Assembly: GCF_030295385.1 (NCBI RefSeq)
Contig: NZ_AP027079.1
Location: 2,356,001 to 2,420,000, forward strand
Origin: Geothrix oryzae
GTDB lineage: Bacteria; Acidobacteriota; Holophagae; Holophagales; Holophagaceae
Length of the DNA: 64,000 nucleotides
Direction of reading: 5' to 3'
Both the position numbers and the translations under genes were made by a program. Below, piece after piece: positions 27,933 to 35,647 of the stretch. Below the pieces are notes generated by a model. That model searched no databases. It worked only from the letters and a program-made list of their open reading frames with translations, and was not told the origin of the DNA. Positions within the stretch are counted from its first letter, which is position 1; each line of letters starts with the position of its first letter.

Positions 27933-28895
27933 ATGGTCCGTCGCCTTCTCCTCGCCTGCGCCGCCGTCACCCTCGTGGCCCAGGCGCCCGTCATCAGCTT
28001 CGACAAGACCCACCACGATTTCGGCCGCATCACCCCGGATCGCAAGGCCGCCGCGAAGTACCGCGTCACCAACACCGGCAACGCCATCCTCAGCATCACC
28101 CAGGTCCGGCCCAGCTGCGGCTGCACGGCCACGGTGCTGGGCAAGTGGTCCATCGGCCCCGGCGAGGGCACGGATCTGGAAGCCACCTTCGACCCCAAGG
28201 GCCTGAAGGGCGGGGTGCGGAAGTCCATCGAAGTCGTCTGCAACGATCCCAAGACCCCCACGGTCAGCCTGACCCTGGAGGCCGAGGTCGTGCAGGAGAT
28301 CATGCCCTCGGTGGAGTCGGTGTACTTCCACCTGGTCCCCAAGTCCGCCACCACCCGCGGATCCGTCCGCTACGCCAGCGGCAACGGCGAGGCCGTGCAA
28401 CTCCTGGACGCGAAGGCTCCCGGCGCTCCCTTTCTCTCCTTCGGCTACCGGCAGGAGGGCAAGGATGTGGTGCTGGAAGTGGCCTTCGATGGCCGGAAAG
28501 TCCCGGCGGGCAGGTTCCGCGGCGTCGAGCAGGCCACGGTGCGGTTCTCCAATCCGCGGATGAACCAGCTGCCCCTGAACATCCAGTGGGAGCTCAAGCC
28601 CTCGATCCAGACCTCGCCCATGGAGCTGGTGTTCCAGGATGCCCCCGGCAAGGAGCTGCGCCAGAAGCTCTCCCTCAAGCAGGCGGATGGGCGCGCCTTC
28701 CGCATCACCGCGACCCGCTGCTCCCTGAACGGCGTCCGTGTGGAGGGCCTGGGGGCGAAGGCCGCGGCCCAGGAGGTGTCCGTGGTGCTGCCGGCCACGC
28801 TGAAGGCCGGGCGCTACAGCGAGGTTCTGTCCCTGAACACCGACGATCCCGATCAGCCGGAGTTGACGATCCGCCTGGCCGTGATCCTCAAATAG
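27933..28895 (+). CDS. Exported DUF1573 protein
   Basis: This 320-residue protein has a signal peptide (LLLACAAVTLVAQ). The first domain is a DUF1573 Ig-like module, with the hallmark FDKTHHDFGRI and RPSCGCTATVL. A second and probably third beta-sandwich follows (to about 318), the last ending RYSEVLSLNTDDPDQPELTI, again DUF1573-like. Function is unknown; such proteins are periplasmic or surface-bound. It has GAGG before the ATG and follows the GT9 gene by 27 bases. Confidence 0.82.
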   Translation: MVRRLLLACAAVTLVAQAPVISFDKTHHDFGRITPDRKAAAKYRVTNTGNAILSITQVRPSCGCTATVLGKWSIGPGEGTDLEATFDPKGLKGGVRKSIEVVCNDPKTPTVSLTLEAEVVQEIMPSVESVYFHLVPKSATTRGSVRYASGNGEAVQLLDAKAPGAPFLSFGYRQEGKDVVLEVAFDGRKVPAGRFRGVEQATVRFSNPRMNQLPLNIQWELKPSIQTSPMELVFQDAPGKELRQKLSLKQADGRAFRITATRCSLNGVRVEGLGAKAAAQEVSVVLPATLKAGRYSEVLSLNTDDPDQPELTIRLAVILK

Positions 28896-28960
28896 CGACA
28901 GTCCGTCAAGATTTCGTGTTGTTCGATTCCGGCCCGCCGGGAGGGCGATAGCCTGGAGAG

Positions 28961-29911
28961 ATGCCCAATTCCCGCCCCTCCCACCTGCTGGCCGTGCTCT
29001 CCCTGGCCGCCATCGCAGCCGTGTGGGGCGGCGGATTCCCGGCCACCAAGTACTGCCTGCAGGCAGGGTTGTCCGTCGGGGCCATCCTGTCCATCCGCTT
29101 CGCCCTGGGCACGGCGGGGCTCGGCCTGCTGATGCTCCTGTTCCGGGTGCCCATCCGGCGGCAGGCCGCCCTGGATGGCCTCTGGCTGGGCCTGGTCCTC
29201 GCCAGCCTCTTCTGGCTCCAGACCGACGGCCTGCGCTTCACGAGCGCCTCGAAATCCGGGTTCATCACCGGGCTCTATGTGATCTTCACGCCCATGGTGG
29301 CCCTGCTGGCGGGGGACCGCCTGCGGCTCTCCCATGGCCTGGGCGCCCTGGTGGCCCTGACGGGCCTGGCCCTGCTGGTGCGGGAGCCGGGCGCGGCCTG
29401 GGGCGGCTGGAACCGTGGCGATTCCGAGACCCTGCTGGCGGCGGTGCTCTGCGGATTCCATATCGTGATGACCGCCCACTTCTCGCGGCGCTCCTCGGGC
29501 TGGGTCCTGGCCTTCATGCAGGTGGCCGTCACGGGTCTCATCTCCCTGCTCGTCACCTTGGCCCTGCCTTCTCCCCACGGCTTCCAGGGTGCCGGCGCGG
29601 CGCTCGCCAGGGGCGGCACCTGGGTCTCGCTCGGCTTCATGGCGGCGCTGGCGACCACCCTGGCCTTCTATGTGCAAAGCACCATGCAGGCCCAGCTGGG
29701 CGCCACCGAGTGCGCCATCATCTTCAGCTCGGAACCCGTGTGGACGGCGGGCATCGCCATCAGCGGCTTCGTCCCGGGCATCAAGGAGCACCTGAGCCCG
29801 GCCCAGCTCTCCGGCGGCCTGCTCATCATCGCCGCCACCCTCGTGGCGGAGCTGGGACCCAGGCTGCTCCGGCGGCTCCAGCGGCCGGAGCCGGAAGAGG
29901 CCATCGGGTAG
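28961..29911 (+). CDS. EamA/DMT-family transporter
   Basis: This 316-residue inner-membrane protein has about ten helices in two EamA repeats. The N-terminal AVWGGGFPATKYCL and the loop TSASKSGFITGLYVIFTP are typical of drug/metabolite transporters. The substrate is unknown; related proteins export amino acids or metabolites. It lies 65 bases downstream of the DUF1573 gene. Confidence 0.88.
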   Translation: MPNSRPSHLLAVLSLAAIAAVWGGGFPATKYCLQAGLSVGAILSIRFALGTAGLGLLMLLFRVPIRRQAALDGLWLGLVLASLFWLQTDGLRFTSASKSGFITGLYVIFTPMVALLAGDRLRLSHGLGALVALTGLALLVREPGAAWGGWNRGDSETLLAAVLCGFHIVMTAHFSRRSSGWVLAFMQVAVTGLISLLVTLALPSPHGFQGAGAALARGGTWVSLGFMAALATTLAFYVQSTMQAQLGATECAIIFSSEPVWTAGIAISGFVPGIKEHLSPAQLSGGLLIIAATLVAELGPRLLRRLQRPEPEEAIG

Positions 29912-29916
29912 GGATC

Positions 29917-29951
29917 CTCCCCCCCGTTTTTTGGGGAGCCGGCTTAGCCGG
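29917..29951 (+). terminator. Weak hairpins between the EamA and hldD genes
   Basis: CTCCCC (29917-29922) pairs with GGGGAG (29933-29938) around a T-rich loop. CCGGC-TTA-GCCGG (29939-29951) follows directly. There is no T run after the second hairpin, so termination would be partial at most. Confidence 0.3.
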
Positions 29952-29979
29952 TATCCTGAAGGTCGAAGAGGAGTCGGGC

Positions 29980-30915
29980 ATGTTCATCGTCACGGGCGGC
30001 GCGGGGTTCGTGGGCAGCAACCTGGTGCGGGAGCTGAACCGCCGCGGGCACACGGACATCCTCGTGGTGGACAACCTCGCCCGGGCGGAGAAGGCCCGGA
30101 ACTTGGCGGACCTCACGCTTTCGGACTACATGGACAAGCGCGAGTTCCGGGCGAGGCTGGACGCGGGCACGCTGGACCTGCGGCCCGAGGCCGTGTTCCA
30201 CAACGGCGCCTGCTCCGACACGATGGAATCCGACGGCCGCTACATGATGGAGAACAACTTCGGCGATTCGAAGGCGCTGCTCCACTGGTGCCTGGCCCGC
30301 AAGGCGCCCCTGGTCTACGCCAGCAGCGCGGCCACCTACGGCGCCAGCACGGACTTCGAGCCCGTGCCGAAGAACGAAGGCCCCTTGAATGTCTATGGCT
30401 ACTCCAAGCTGGCCTTCGACCAGCATGTGCGGAGCCTCCTGCCGGCCATCCAGAGTCCCGTGGTGGGCCTGCGCTACTTCAATGTCTTCGGCCCCCGGGA
30501 GCACCACAAGGGCCGCATGATGTCCGTGCTGCACCAGCTGCTGCGCCAGCTGAAGGAATCGGGCGCCTGCAGGCTCTTCAAGGGCACCGACGGCTTCGGC
30601 GATGGCGAGCAGCAGCGTGACTTCATCTTCGTGGGCGACATCGTGGCCATCAATCTCCACTTCGGCGGCGCAGGCATGGTGAAGGGCATCGTGAACGCCG
30701 GCACGGGACGCGCCCGCAGCTTCAACGACATCGCCCGCACCCTCATCGCCCACCTCGGGCAGGGCCGGATCGACTACATCCCCTTCCCCGAGGAGCTGCG
30801 CGGCAAGTACCAGAGCTTCACCCAGGCGGATGTGCGGAGCCTGCGCGGAGCCGGCTTCGCGGCCCCCTTCACCGAGCTGGAAGCGGGCATCGCGGCGACC
30901 CTGGCGGAGATTTGA
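29980..30915 (+). CDS. hldD: ADP-L-glycero-D-manno-heptose 6-epimerase
   Basis: This 311-residue NADP-dependent epimerase converts ADP-D-glycero- to ADP-L-glycero-manno-heptose for LPS inner core. TGGAGFVGSN is the cofactor loop. GACSDTMESDG and NVYGYSKLAFDQ (catalytic Tyr and Lys), and RYFNVFGPREHHKGRMMSV, are highly typical of HldD. GAGGAG lies upstream of the ATG. It ends three bases before a convergent gene. Confidence 0.94.
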   Translation: MFIVTGGAGFVGSNLVRELNRRGHTDILVVDNLARAEKARNLADLTLSDYMDKREFRARLDAGTLDLRPEAVFHNGACSDTMESDGRYMMENNFGDSKALLHWCLARKAPLVYASSAATYGASTDFEPVPKNEGPLNVYGYSKLAFDQHVRSLLPAIQSPVVGLRYFNVFGPREHHKGRMMSVLHQLLRQLKESGACRLFKGTDGFGDGEQQRDFIFVGDIVAINLHFGGAGMVKGIVNAGTGRARSFNDIARTLIAHLGQGRIDYIPFPEELRGKYQSFTQADVRSLRGAGFAAPFTELEAGIAATLAEI

Positions 30916-30918
30916 TCC

Positions 30919-32085
30919 TCAGGCCTTGCGGTCCAGGATCACCAGGGTGACATCGTCCACGAAGGGCGCGGGGTGGTTGAAGGCCCGGGCCTGGTTCACG
31001 ACCACATCGGCGGCCTCCTCGGCCCCCGCGGGCAGTTCCGCGCAGATGCGCCGGAGGCCTGCCTCCTCGAGCATGGCCCGGTCCTCGCGCTCCACTTCCA
31101 CCAGGCCATCCGTGTAGAGCACCAGCCGGTCCTCGGCCAGGAACTCCGCCTGATGCTCCACGAAGGGCAGCTGGGGATCCAGGCCCAGCATGAATCCCTT
31201 GCCCCGGAGGACTTCGGATCGCTGCAGCCCGCCCCGGGCCCCGCGCACGATGCGCAGCGGCGCACAGTGCCCGGCCACCACATAGCGGATGCGGTCCTCG
31301 GCGGGATCCAGCCGGCCCAGCCAGGCCGTGGCGAACTGCTCCGCCAGGGTGGAGCGGCAGAGGTCCTCGTTCATCCCGTGGGCCCAGGTCAGGGGCTCGC
31401 CTCCAAGCCGCACCTGGTTCTCGAAGGAGGTCTTCACCATGGCGGAGATCAGGGCCGCGGTCACGCCGTGGCCGCTCACATCCGCGATCATCATGGCGGT
31501 GCTGCCGTCCGCCAGGGGCAGCACGGCATAGATGTCTCCGCCAATGCCCGCGGCGGGCAGGTAGCGGTGGGTGTACCGGGTCCCGAGCGCCTCGCCAGGA
31601 AGCTTGGGCAGCAGGCCCATCTGGAGGGCCGCGGCCAGTTCCATCTCCTCGTGCACGCGCTCCTGGAAGGCCATCAGCTCCTTGTTCTGGCGCTTGATCT
31701 CCTTCTGCATCGCGATGAGGCGGAAGGTAGAGTCCACCTTGGCCAGCACCTCCTGGGCGTGGAACGGCTTGGGGATCATGTCGTCCGCGCCGAGGGAGAG
31801 GCCGCCGATGCGCGAGGCCGTGCCGTCCAGCGCGGAGAGGATGATGAAGTAGATGTCCCGGGTGGCGGGATCGCTCTTGACGCGCTTGCACAGCTCGTCG
31901 CCCGACATCTCCGGCATGCGGAGGTCCGAGATGATGAGGTCCGGTCGCAGCCGGCCCATCTCGTCCAGCGCCTCCAGGCCGTGGCCTGCCGTCAGGACCT
32001 GATAGCCCGCGCGTTTGAGGTAGAAGCTGAGGATATCCCTGATGGGCGCTTCATCATCCACCACGAGGACCACGCCCTTGGCCAT
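30919..32085 (-). CDS. Response regulator with PP2C (RsbU/SpoIIE) phosphatase
   Basis: This 388-residue protein has a receiver domain (phospho-Asp54 in ISDLRMPEMSG), a coiled linker (about 125-160) and a PP2C-type phosphatase domain. Metal-binding acidic residues are all present: IGGDIYAV, ADVSGHG, TDGLVE and VDDVTLVI. By family knowledge it dephosphorylates a STAS-domain antagonist; the STAS gene lies directly upstream with a 26-base spacing. It is the last gene of a three-gene operon. Confidence 0.93.
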   Translation of the reverse strand: MAKGVVLVVDDEAPIRDILSFYLKRAGYQVLTAGHGLEALDEMGRLRPDLIISDLRMPEMSGDELCKRVKSDPATRDIYFIILSALDGTASRIGGLSLGADDMIPKPFHAQEVLAKVDSTFRLIAMQKEIKRQNKELMAFQERVHEEMELAAALQMGLLPKLPGEALGTRYTHRYLPAAGIGGDIYAVLPLADGSTAMMIADVSGHGVTAALISAMVKTSFENQVRLGGEPLTWAHGMNEDLCRSTLAEQFATAWLGRLDPAEDRIRYVVAGHCAPLRIVRGARGGLQRSEVLRGKGFMLGLDPQLPFVEHQAEFLAEDRLVLYTDGLVEVEREDRAMLEEAGLRRICAELPAGAEEAADVVVNQARAFNHPAPFVDDVTLVILDRKA

Positions 32086-32111
32086 ACGGATTCCTCAGGT
32101 GGCGATCGGCG

Positions 32112-32450
32112 TCAGGCGCCGCGAAGGGCGTCCTGCTCCGTGGCGAAGATCGAGAAGTAGTTCGTGAGGTTCGTCTGGTCGAAGGTCTTCTTCACGGGTG
32201 CGGGAAGGCAGCAGAGGTGCAGCTTCCCGCCGGACTTGTCGACGCTGTTCCGCGCGGCGACGAGCAGGCCGAGTCCCGAGGAATCGATGAAGCTGACGCC
32301 CTCCAGGTTGATCACCAGGAGCTTCGGCTGCGCCGTGGCCACCGTCTCGCGGATCACATCCCGCAGCTGGGCGGTCACTTCGAAATTGACCTTGCCCTGG
32401 ATGGACACCACCGAGGCGGTGCCTTCTTGGCGGGTCTGGATGTTCAGCAT
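32112..32450 (-). CDS. STAS-domain anti-sigma factor antagonist
   Basis: This 112-residue protein is of the SpoIIAA/RsbV type. The phosphorylatable serine is in FIDSSGLGLLV (Ser57/Ser58). It would be phosphorylated by an HPK-type kinase such as RsbW and dephosphorylated by the PP2C protein encoded next. No RsbW-like kinase or sigma factor is in the window. GGAGG is upstream of the ATG, and the gene overlaps the preceding one by 7 bases. Confidence 0.93.
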   Translation of the reverse strand: MLNIQTRQEGTASVVSIQGKVNFEVTAQLRDVIRETVATAQPKLLVINLEGVSFIDSSGLGLLVAARNSVDKSGGKLHLCCLPAPVKKTFDQTNLTNYFSIFATEQDALRGA

Positions 32451-33625
32451 GGTTCCTCCTGAAGGATTCCCTGAAGCACTCGCCGCCGGGCGGCGTCCCG
32501 CTGGCGCTGTTTGTATTCCGAATGGGATGCCGGACCTGATCGTGAGCTTTGAAACCCCGATTGTTCCATCACTTGGACTTCGTGTGCGAAGAAGAAAGTA
32601 AACTCCTCCTGTTCCTGGATCAACTCAGGAATCCCCGCCAGGTCCGCCAGCTCCGCCTGGCCGAGCCCCCGGAGGCGGTTCTGGACGGTTTCCAGGGCCG
32701 CGGCGGCCGGCCCCGGCAGGCGGATCAGGGTGCGCGCGGTGAACTGGATCGCAGAGTAATCCTTGCTGGAAAAGGGGTTCTGCTCCAGCCCCCCCGATTT
32801 GAGGGCCAGGGTGTGGCTGAGGGACCGCCGCTCCTCCGGGCTCAGGTCGTAGATCTGGAACAGGGGCGGCATCGCCTCCGTCCAGGCCGCCAGGGCCTTC
32901 AGGTCGATCATCAGGTTCCGGCTCCGGCTGGGCTTGATGTGGGTGGGCATCAGCACATGGTGGTCCAGCAGGAAGCGGATGACCATGAGCACGCCCAGCT
33001 GGTCCTCGGCCACCAGACGGATGCCGATCTGGTCGTAGATGGTCTCCGCCACATTCTCGGGCTTGTGGAGCATCTTCAGGAGCATGGACACGCGGTCCTT
33101 GTTCTCCTTGCGCTCCACGGCCACCAGCGGCACCTCGTAGGCCCCCCGCAGCAGCCAGCGCCCCTCCTCGCACACGAGGTACTGGTCGTAGCGGCCGAAA
33201 ACCTGGCTCTGGATCTCCGGGAGGAAGCGCAGGTTCACATTGTGGTCAACATGGAAGAGCGTATGCATCACCCGCAGGACGGCGCAGGCCCAGCGGCCGC
33301 TGAGGGTGCGCGGCCGTTCCGAGGCCCAGACCAGGAGGTCGAGGGGATCCCCCAGGGCCCGGAGCTCGTTGGGAACATGCAGGTTCGTCCCTTCGAGCAC
33401 CACCCCCTCCAGGAAGTCGATGGCGTCCTCGTAGATCCGGAGCACCCTCGCCCGGTGGGCGGGCACGCTCATGTCGTAGCCGTAGTTGAGGGCGAAGGTC
33501 CAGGCCTCGTCATGGGACTGGATCCGCAGCCCGTCCAGGTCGATGGGCGAACCTCCGCCCAGGATCACCTGGGTGACCTCCGGGGGCATGGGAAAGAGGG
33601 CATGTTGTCGCATGGCGTCCAGCAT
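32444..33625 (-). CDS. Protein with a RelA/SpoT-like core, function unknown
   Basis: This 393-residue protein was not matched to a characterised family. Residues about 170-240 read like a RelA/SpoT synthetase segment: ERKENKDRVSMLLKML, then IYDQIGIRLVAEDQL, then KPSRSRN, in the order expected for the conserved R-K, D-x-I-G-I-R and K/N positions. The flanks (1-165 and 250-393) are unlike RelA. It may be the uncharacterised family NCBI names TIGR04552 (recollection, not searched). It is the first gene of the STAS-PP2C operon. The start is uncertain: ATG 33613 is an alternative, and neither has a good ribosome site. Confidence 0.6.
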   Translation of the reverse strand: MLDAMRQHALFPMPPEVTQVILGGGSPIDLDGLRIQSHDEAWTFALNYGYDMSVPAHRARVLRIYEDAIDFLEGVVLEGTNLHVPNELRALGDPLDLLVWASERPRTLSGRWACAVLRVMHTLFHVDHNVNLRFLPEIQSQVFGRYDQYLVCEEGRWLLRGAYEVPLVAVERKENKDRVSMLLKMLHKPENVAETIYDQIGIRLVAEDQLGVLMVIRFLLDHHVLMPTHIKPSRSRNLMIDLKALAAWTEAMPPLFQIYDLSPEERRSLSHTLALKSGGLEQNPFSSKDYSAIQFTARTLIRLPGPAAAALETVQNRLRGLGQAELADLAGIPELIQEQEEFTFFFAHEVQVMEQSGFQSSRSGPASHSEYKQRQRDAARRRVLQGILQEEPC

Positions 33626-33651
33626 GTGTATCGGCTCGCATCATGAATCAT

Positions 33652-33685
33652 AAAAAATTGGGGCGCCCAGGAGATCGGGCGCCCC
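33652..33685 (-). terminator. Rho-independent terminator after atpE
   Basis: A 9-bp GC stem (GGGGCGCCC at 33660-33668 and 33677-33685) with an 8-base loop is followed on the minus strand by a T-rich run (complement of 33652-33657). It ends the atp transcript 20 bases past the atpE stop, before the signalling operon. Confidence 0.87.
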
Positions 33686-33704
33686 GTCGAAAACCGGTTT
33701 TGTC

Positions 33705-34004
33705 CTACTTGATGGCGAAGGCGGCGACGAGCACATAGATCACGAGGGCCTCGATGAGGGCCAGACCGATGATCATGGTGGTGCGGATGTTGCCGGCAGC
33801 CTGGGGATTGCGGGCCACGCCTTCGCAGGCGGCGACCACGGCCTTGCCCTGGGCCAGACCGCAGCCGGCGGCCGCGATGGCGAGGGACAGGTGGGCCACG
33901 AACTGGCCTTCAAAGAGGCTCTTCTGGGCGGCGACGGGGGCGCCCTGCGCGAAGGCGACGGCGGCCAGGGTGAACAGGAAGGCGGTGGTGAGGAACTTCT
34001 TCAT
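33705..34004 (-). CDS. atpE: F0F1 ATP synthase subunit c
   Basis: This is the proteolipid of the rotor ring. It has 99 residues, longer than usual (about 80), because it begins with a signal-peptide-like extension (1-20, KKFLTTAFLFTLAAVAFAQ). Two membrane helices follow. The loop is ARNPQAAG, and the ion-binding Glu85 lies in LALIEALVIY. The residues after Glu are Ala-Leu rather than the Ser/Thr of sodium-type rings, so protons are the likely ion. ATG 34004 has AGGAGC upstream. Confidence 0.92.
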   Translation of the reverse strand: MKKFLTTAFLFTLAAVAFAQGAPVAAQKSLFEGQFVAHLSLAIAAAGCGLAQGKAVVAACEGVARNPQAAGNIRTTMIIGLALIEALVIYVLVAAFAIK

Positions 34005-34137
34005 GGTGGTGCTCCTGAAAGGTGTCCAAGGGGTTCGGAATCCCTGGGGACGGTGAAAGAAAGGGGTCATCAGAAAGGGTGGGCAAGGAGGCCCGGCTCA
34101 GCCAGACCGATGCGCCGGGGGGTCCCGGGGAGGCCTC

Positions 34138-34152
34138 GCCCGCAAAGCGGGC
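34138..34152 (-). other. Stem-loop in the atpB-atpE spacer
   Basis: GCCCGC-AAA-GCGGGC forms a tight hairpin within a very GC-rich 163-base spacer between atpB and atpE. Further G/C runs on both sides could extend the structure. It has no T run, so it is more likely an mRNA-stability or processing element than a terminator (inference). Confidence 0.4.
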
Positions 34153-34167
34153 GCCCCCCGGACGATA

Positions 34168-34899
34168 TCAATGCTCGTGGGAAACGGCGCCGCTGAGATA
34201 GATCGTCGCCAGCATCGTGAAGACGAAGGTCTGGATCAGGCCGAAGAAGAGGCCCAGGAACATCATGGGGATCGGCAGCAGGATCGGCATCAGGCCGAAG
34301 AAGATGCCCGCCACCACATGCTCGCCGGCGATGTTGCCGAAGAGACGCAGGGAGTGGCTGAGGATTCGGCTGAGCAGGCCCAGGATCTCCAGCGGGAACA
34401 TGAGGGGCGCCAGCCACCAGATGGGGCCGGCGAAGTGGGCCCAGTACTTCACGAAGCCCTGCTCCTTCATGCCGTGGAAGTTGTAGTAGCCGAACACCAC
34501 CAGGGCCGCGCCCAAGGTGACATTCCAGTTGCTGGTGCCGGGGCTCAGGGCCGGGAGCAGGCCGAAGAGGTTGTTGAAGAAGACGAAGAGGGCCATGGTC
34601 CCGATGAAGGGCAGGTAGCGCTCCCCGTGGTGGGCGATGTTGTCGTTGATCATGTCCTTCAGGCCGCCGACCACGCCCTCGAAGACCTGCTGCAGGGGAC
34701 CGGGGATGCGGGCCAGGTTCTTCCGGACCAGGGTCGTGATCGCCATGGCCAGGAGGGCCGCCAGGGCCGCATTCAGCAGGTGGTCGTAGCGCTCCAGGAC
34801 CGAGAGGGCCGCCCCGTGGGCGAAGCCGGGCCAGGGGTGCTGGGTCAGATGCAGGACCTGGGTGAGCCACTGGGCGAGCAACGATGCGTGGTGTTCCAT
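34168..34899 (-). CDS. atpB: F0F1 ATP synthase subunit a
   Basis: This 243-residue membrane subunit forms the ion half-channels next to the c ring. Five to six helices are visible. The essential Arg lies in ILSHSLRLFGNIAGEHVV near residue 187, and the last helix is FGLIQTFVFTMLATIYL. ATG 34899 is used; a TTG nine bases earlier is too close to the GAGG to serve. It lies just downstream of the atpI-like gene. Confidence 0.93.
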   Translation of the reverse strand: MEHHASLLAQWLTQVLHLTQHPWPGFAHGAALSVLERYDHLLNAALAALLAMAITTLVRKNLARIPGPLQQVFEGVVGGLKDMINDNIAHHGERYLPFIGTMALFVFFNNLFGLLPALSPGTSNWNVTLGAALVVFGYYNFHGMKEQGFVKYWAHFAGPIWWLAPLMFPLEILGLLSRILSHSLRLFGNIAGEHVVAGIFFGLMPILLPIPMMFLGLFFGLIQTFVFTMLATIYLSGAVSHEH

Positions 34900-34911
34900 C
34901 TCGGTCAAACC

Positions 34912-35310
34912 TCAATCGGGCGGGGTGGCTTCGGGTTTCTGGAAGGCCAGGCGCAGCGCTTCCAGGAGGATGCCGGCCACGAAGAGAAGCACTCCCAGGG
35001 CCAGCGGCAGGGCTTCCGCCGGGTATCTCCCCATCATCCCACGCAGCACCAGGGCGATCAACGCCAGTTTGCCGAAGGAGAGGAAGCCGTAGAGCCACCT
35101 CCGGCGCACGGAGGGCGTCAGCATGCGGGCCGTCAGGTAGCGGTGGAGGGTCCAGAAGGCGAGGCTGGCCAGGGCCCCCACGCCGAAGACCAGTCCGGCG
35201 GTCCAGGAACGCAGGCACCCCCAGAGGACGACCCCGGCCAGGCCCAGGACGATCATGGCCCCCGTAACCCGGCGGAGGTGGTCCTCGCCCTCCTGGCCGG
35301 CCTCACGCAT
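34912..35310 (-). CDS. atpI: ATP synthase I-like membrane protein
   Basis: This 132-residue protein has four predicted helices (about 15-33, 36-55, 72-92 and 100-118) and belongs by position and shape to the AtpI/ATP-synthase-I proteins that help assemble F0 or the c ring. Sequence identity to known AtpI is low, so position carries much of the call. Its start overlaps the atpZ stop by eight bases. Confidence 0.75.
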   Translation of the reverse strand: MREAGQEGEDHLRRVTGAMIVLGLAGVVLWGCLRSWTAGLVFGVGALASLAFWTLHRYLTARMLTPSVRRRWLYGFLSFGKLALIALVLRGMMGRYPAEALPLALGVLLFVAGILLEALRLAFQKPEATPPD

Positions 35311-35584
35311 CGGGCCCCTTCCCTTCCTTGAGGCGCTTCAGCTCCGCCTCGTCCCGCCGGGTCATGCGCCGGTTCACTTTGTAGAGCTCCCAGAAGGCGG
35401 CCGTGATGCCCCAGACGAGGCCCACCCACTGGCCTGTGGCCGGGCGTCCGAACCAGCCGCCGATCCAGCGGCCCAGGAAGAACCCCAGGGCGATGCAGAG
35501 GGGGAAGGTCAGCCCGAGTGACATGAGGTCGCCCCACAGGGCCCGCTCACCCGGGTCGACCCCGTCGCCGCGCTTGAAGATCAC
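35303..35584 (-). CDS. atpZ: AtpZ-type F0 accessory protein
   Basis: This 93-residue protein has two helices (about 20-40 and 48-66) and the pattern SLGLTFPLCIALGFFLGRWI...FGRPATGQWVGLVWGI, seen in AtpZ proteins, which accompany AtpI in magnesium transport or F0 assembly. A charged C-terminal tail follows. It begins with GTG, with GGGGAG 6 bases upstream. It is the first gene of atpZ-I-B-E; the other ATP synthase genes are not in the window. Confidence 0.82.
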   Translation of the reverse strand: MIFKRGDGVDPGERALWGDLMSLGLTFPLCIALGFFLGRWIGGWFGRPATGQWVGLVWGITAAFWELYKVNRRMTRRDEAELKRLKEGKGPDA

Positions 35585-35599
35585 GGGCCGCTCCCCAAG

Positions 35600-35630
35600 A
35601 AAAAAGGCGCGGGAGGAATCCCGCGCCTTT
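35600..35630. terminator. Terminator between nuoN and atpZ
   Basis: A 12-bp stem (AAAGGCGCGGGA at 35603-35614, complement at 35619-35630) with loop GGAA has six A on its left side, giving a T run on the minus strand after nuoN. It should end the nuo transcript. It leaves only about 15 bases before the atpZ start, so the atp promoter must lie within nuoN or atp depends on read-through. Confidence 0.87.
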
Positions 35631-35647
35631 CAGTGTACGCCGTCGCC

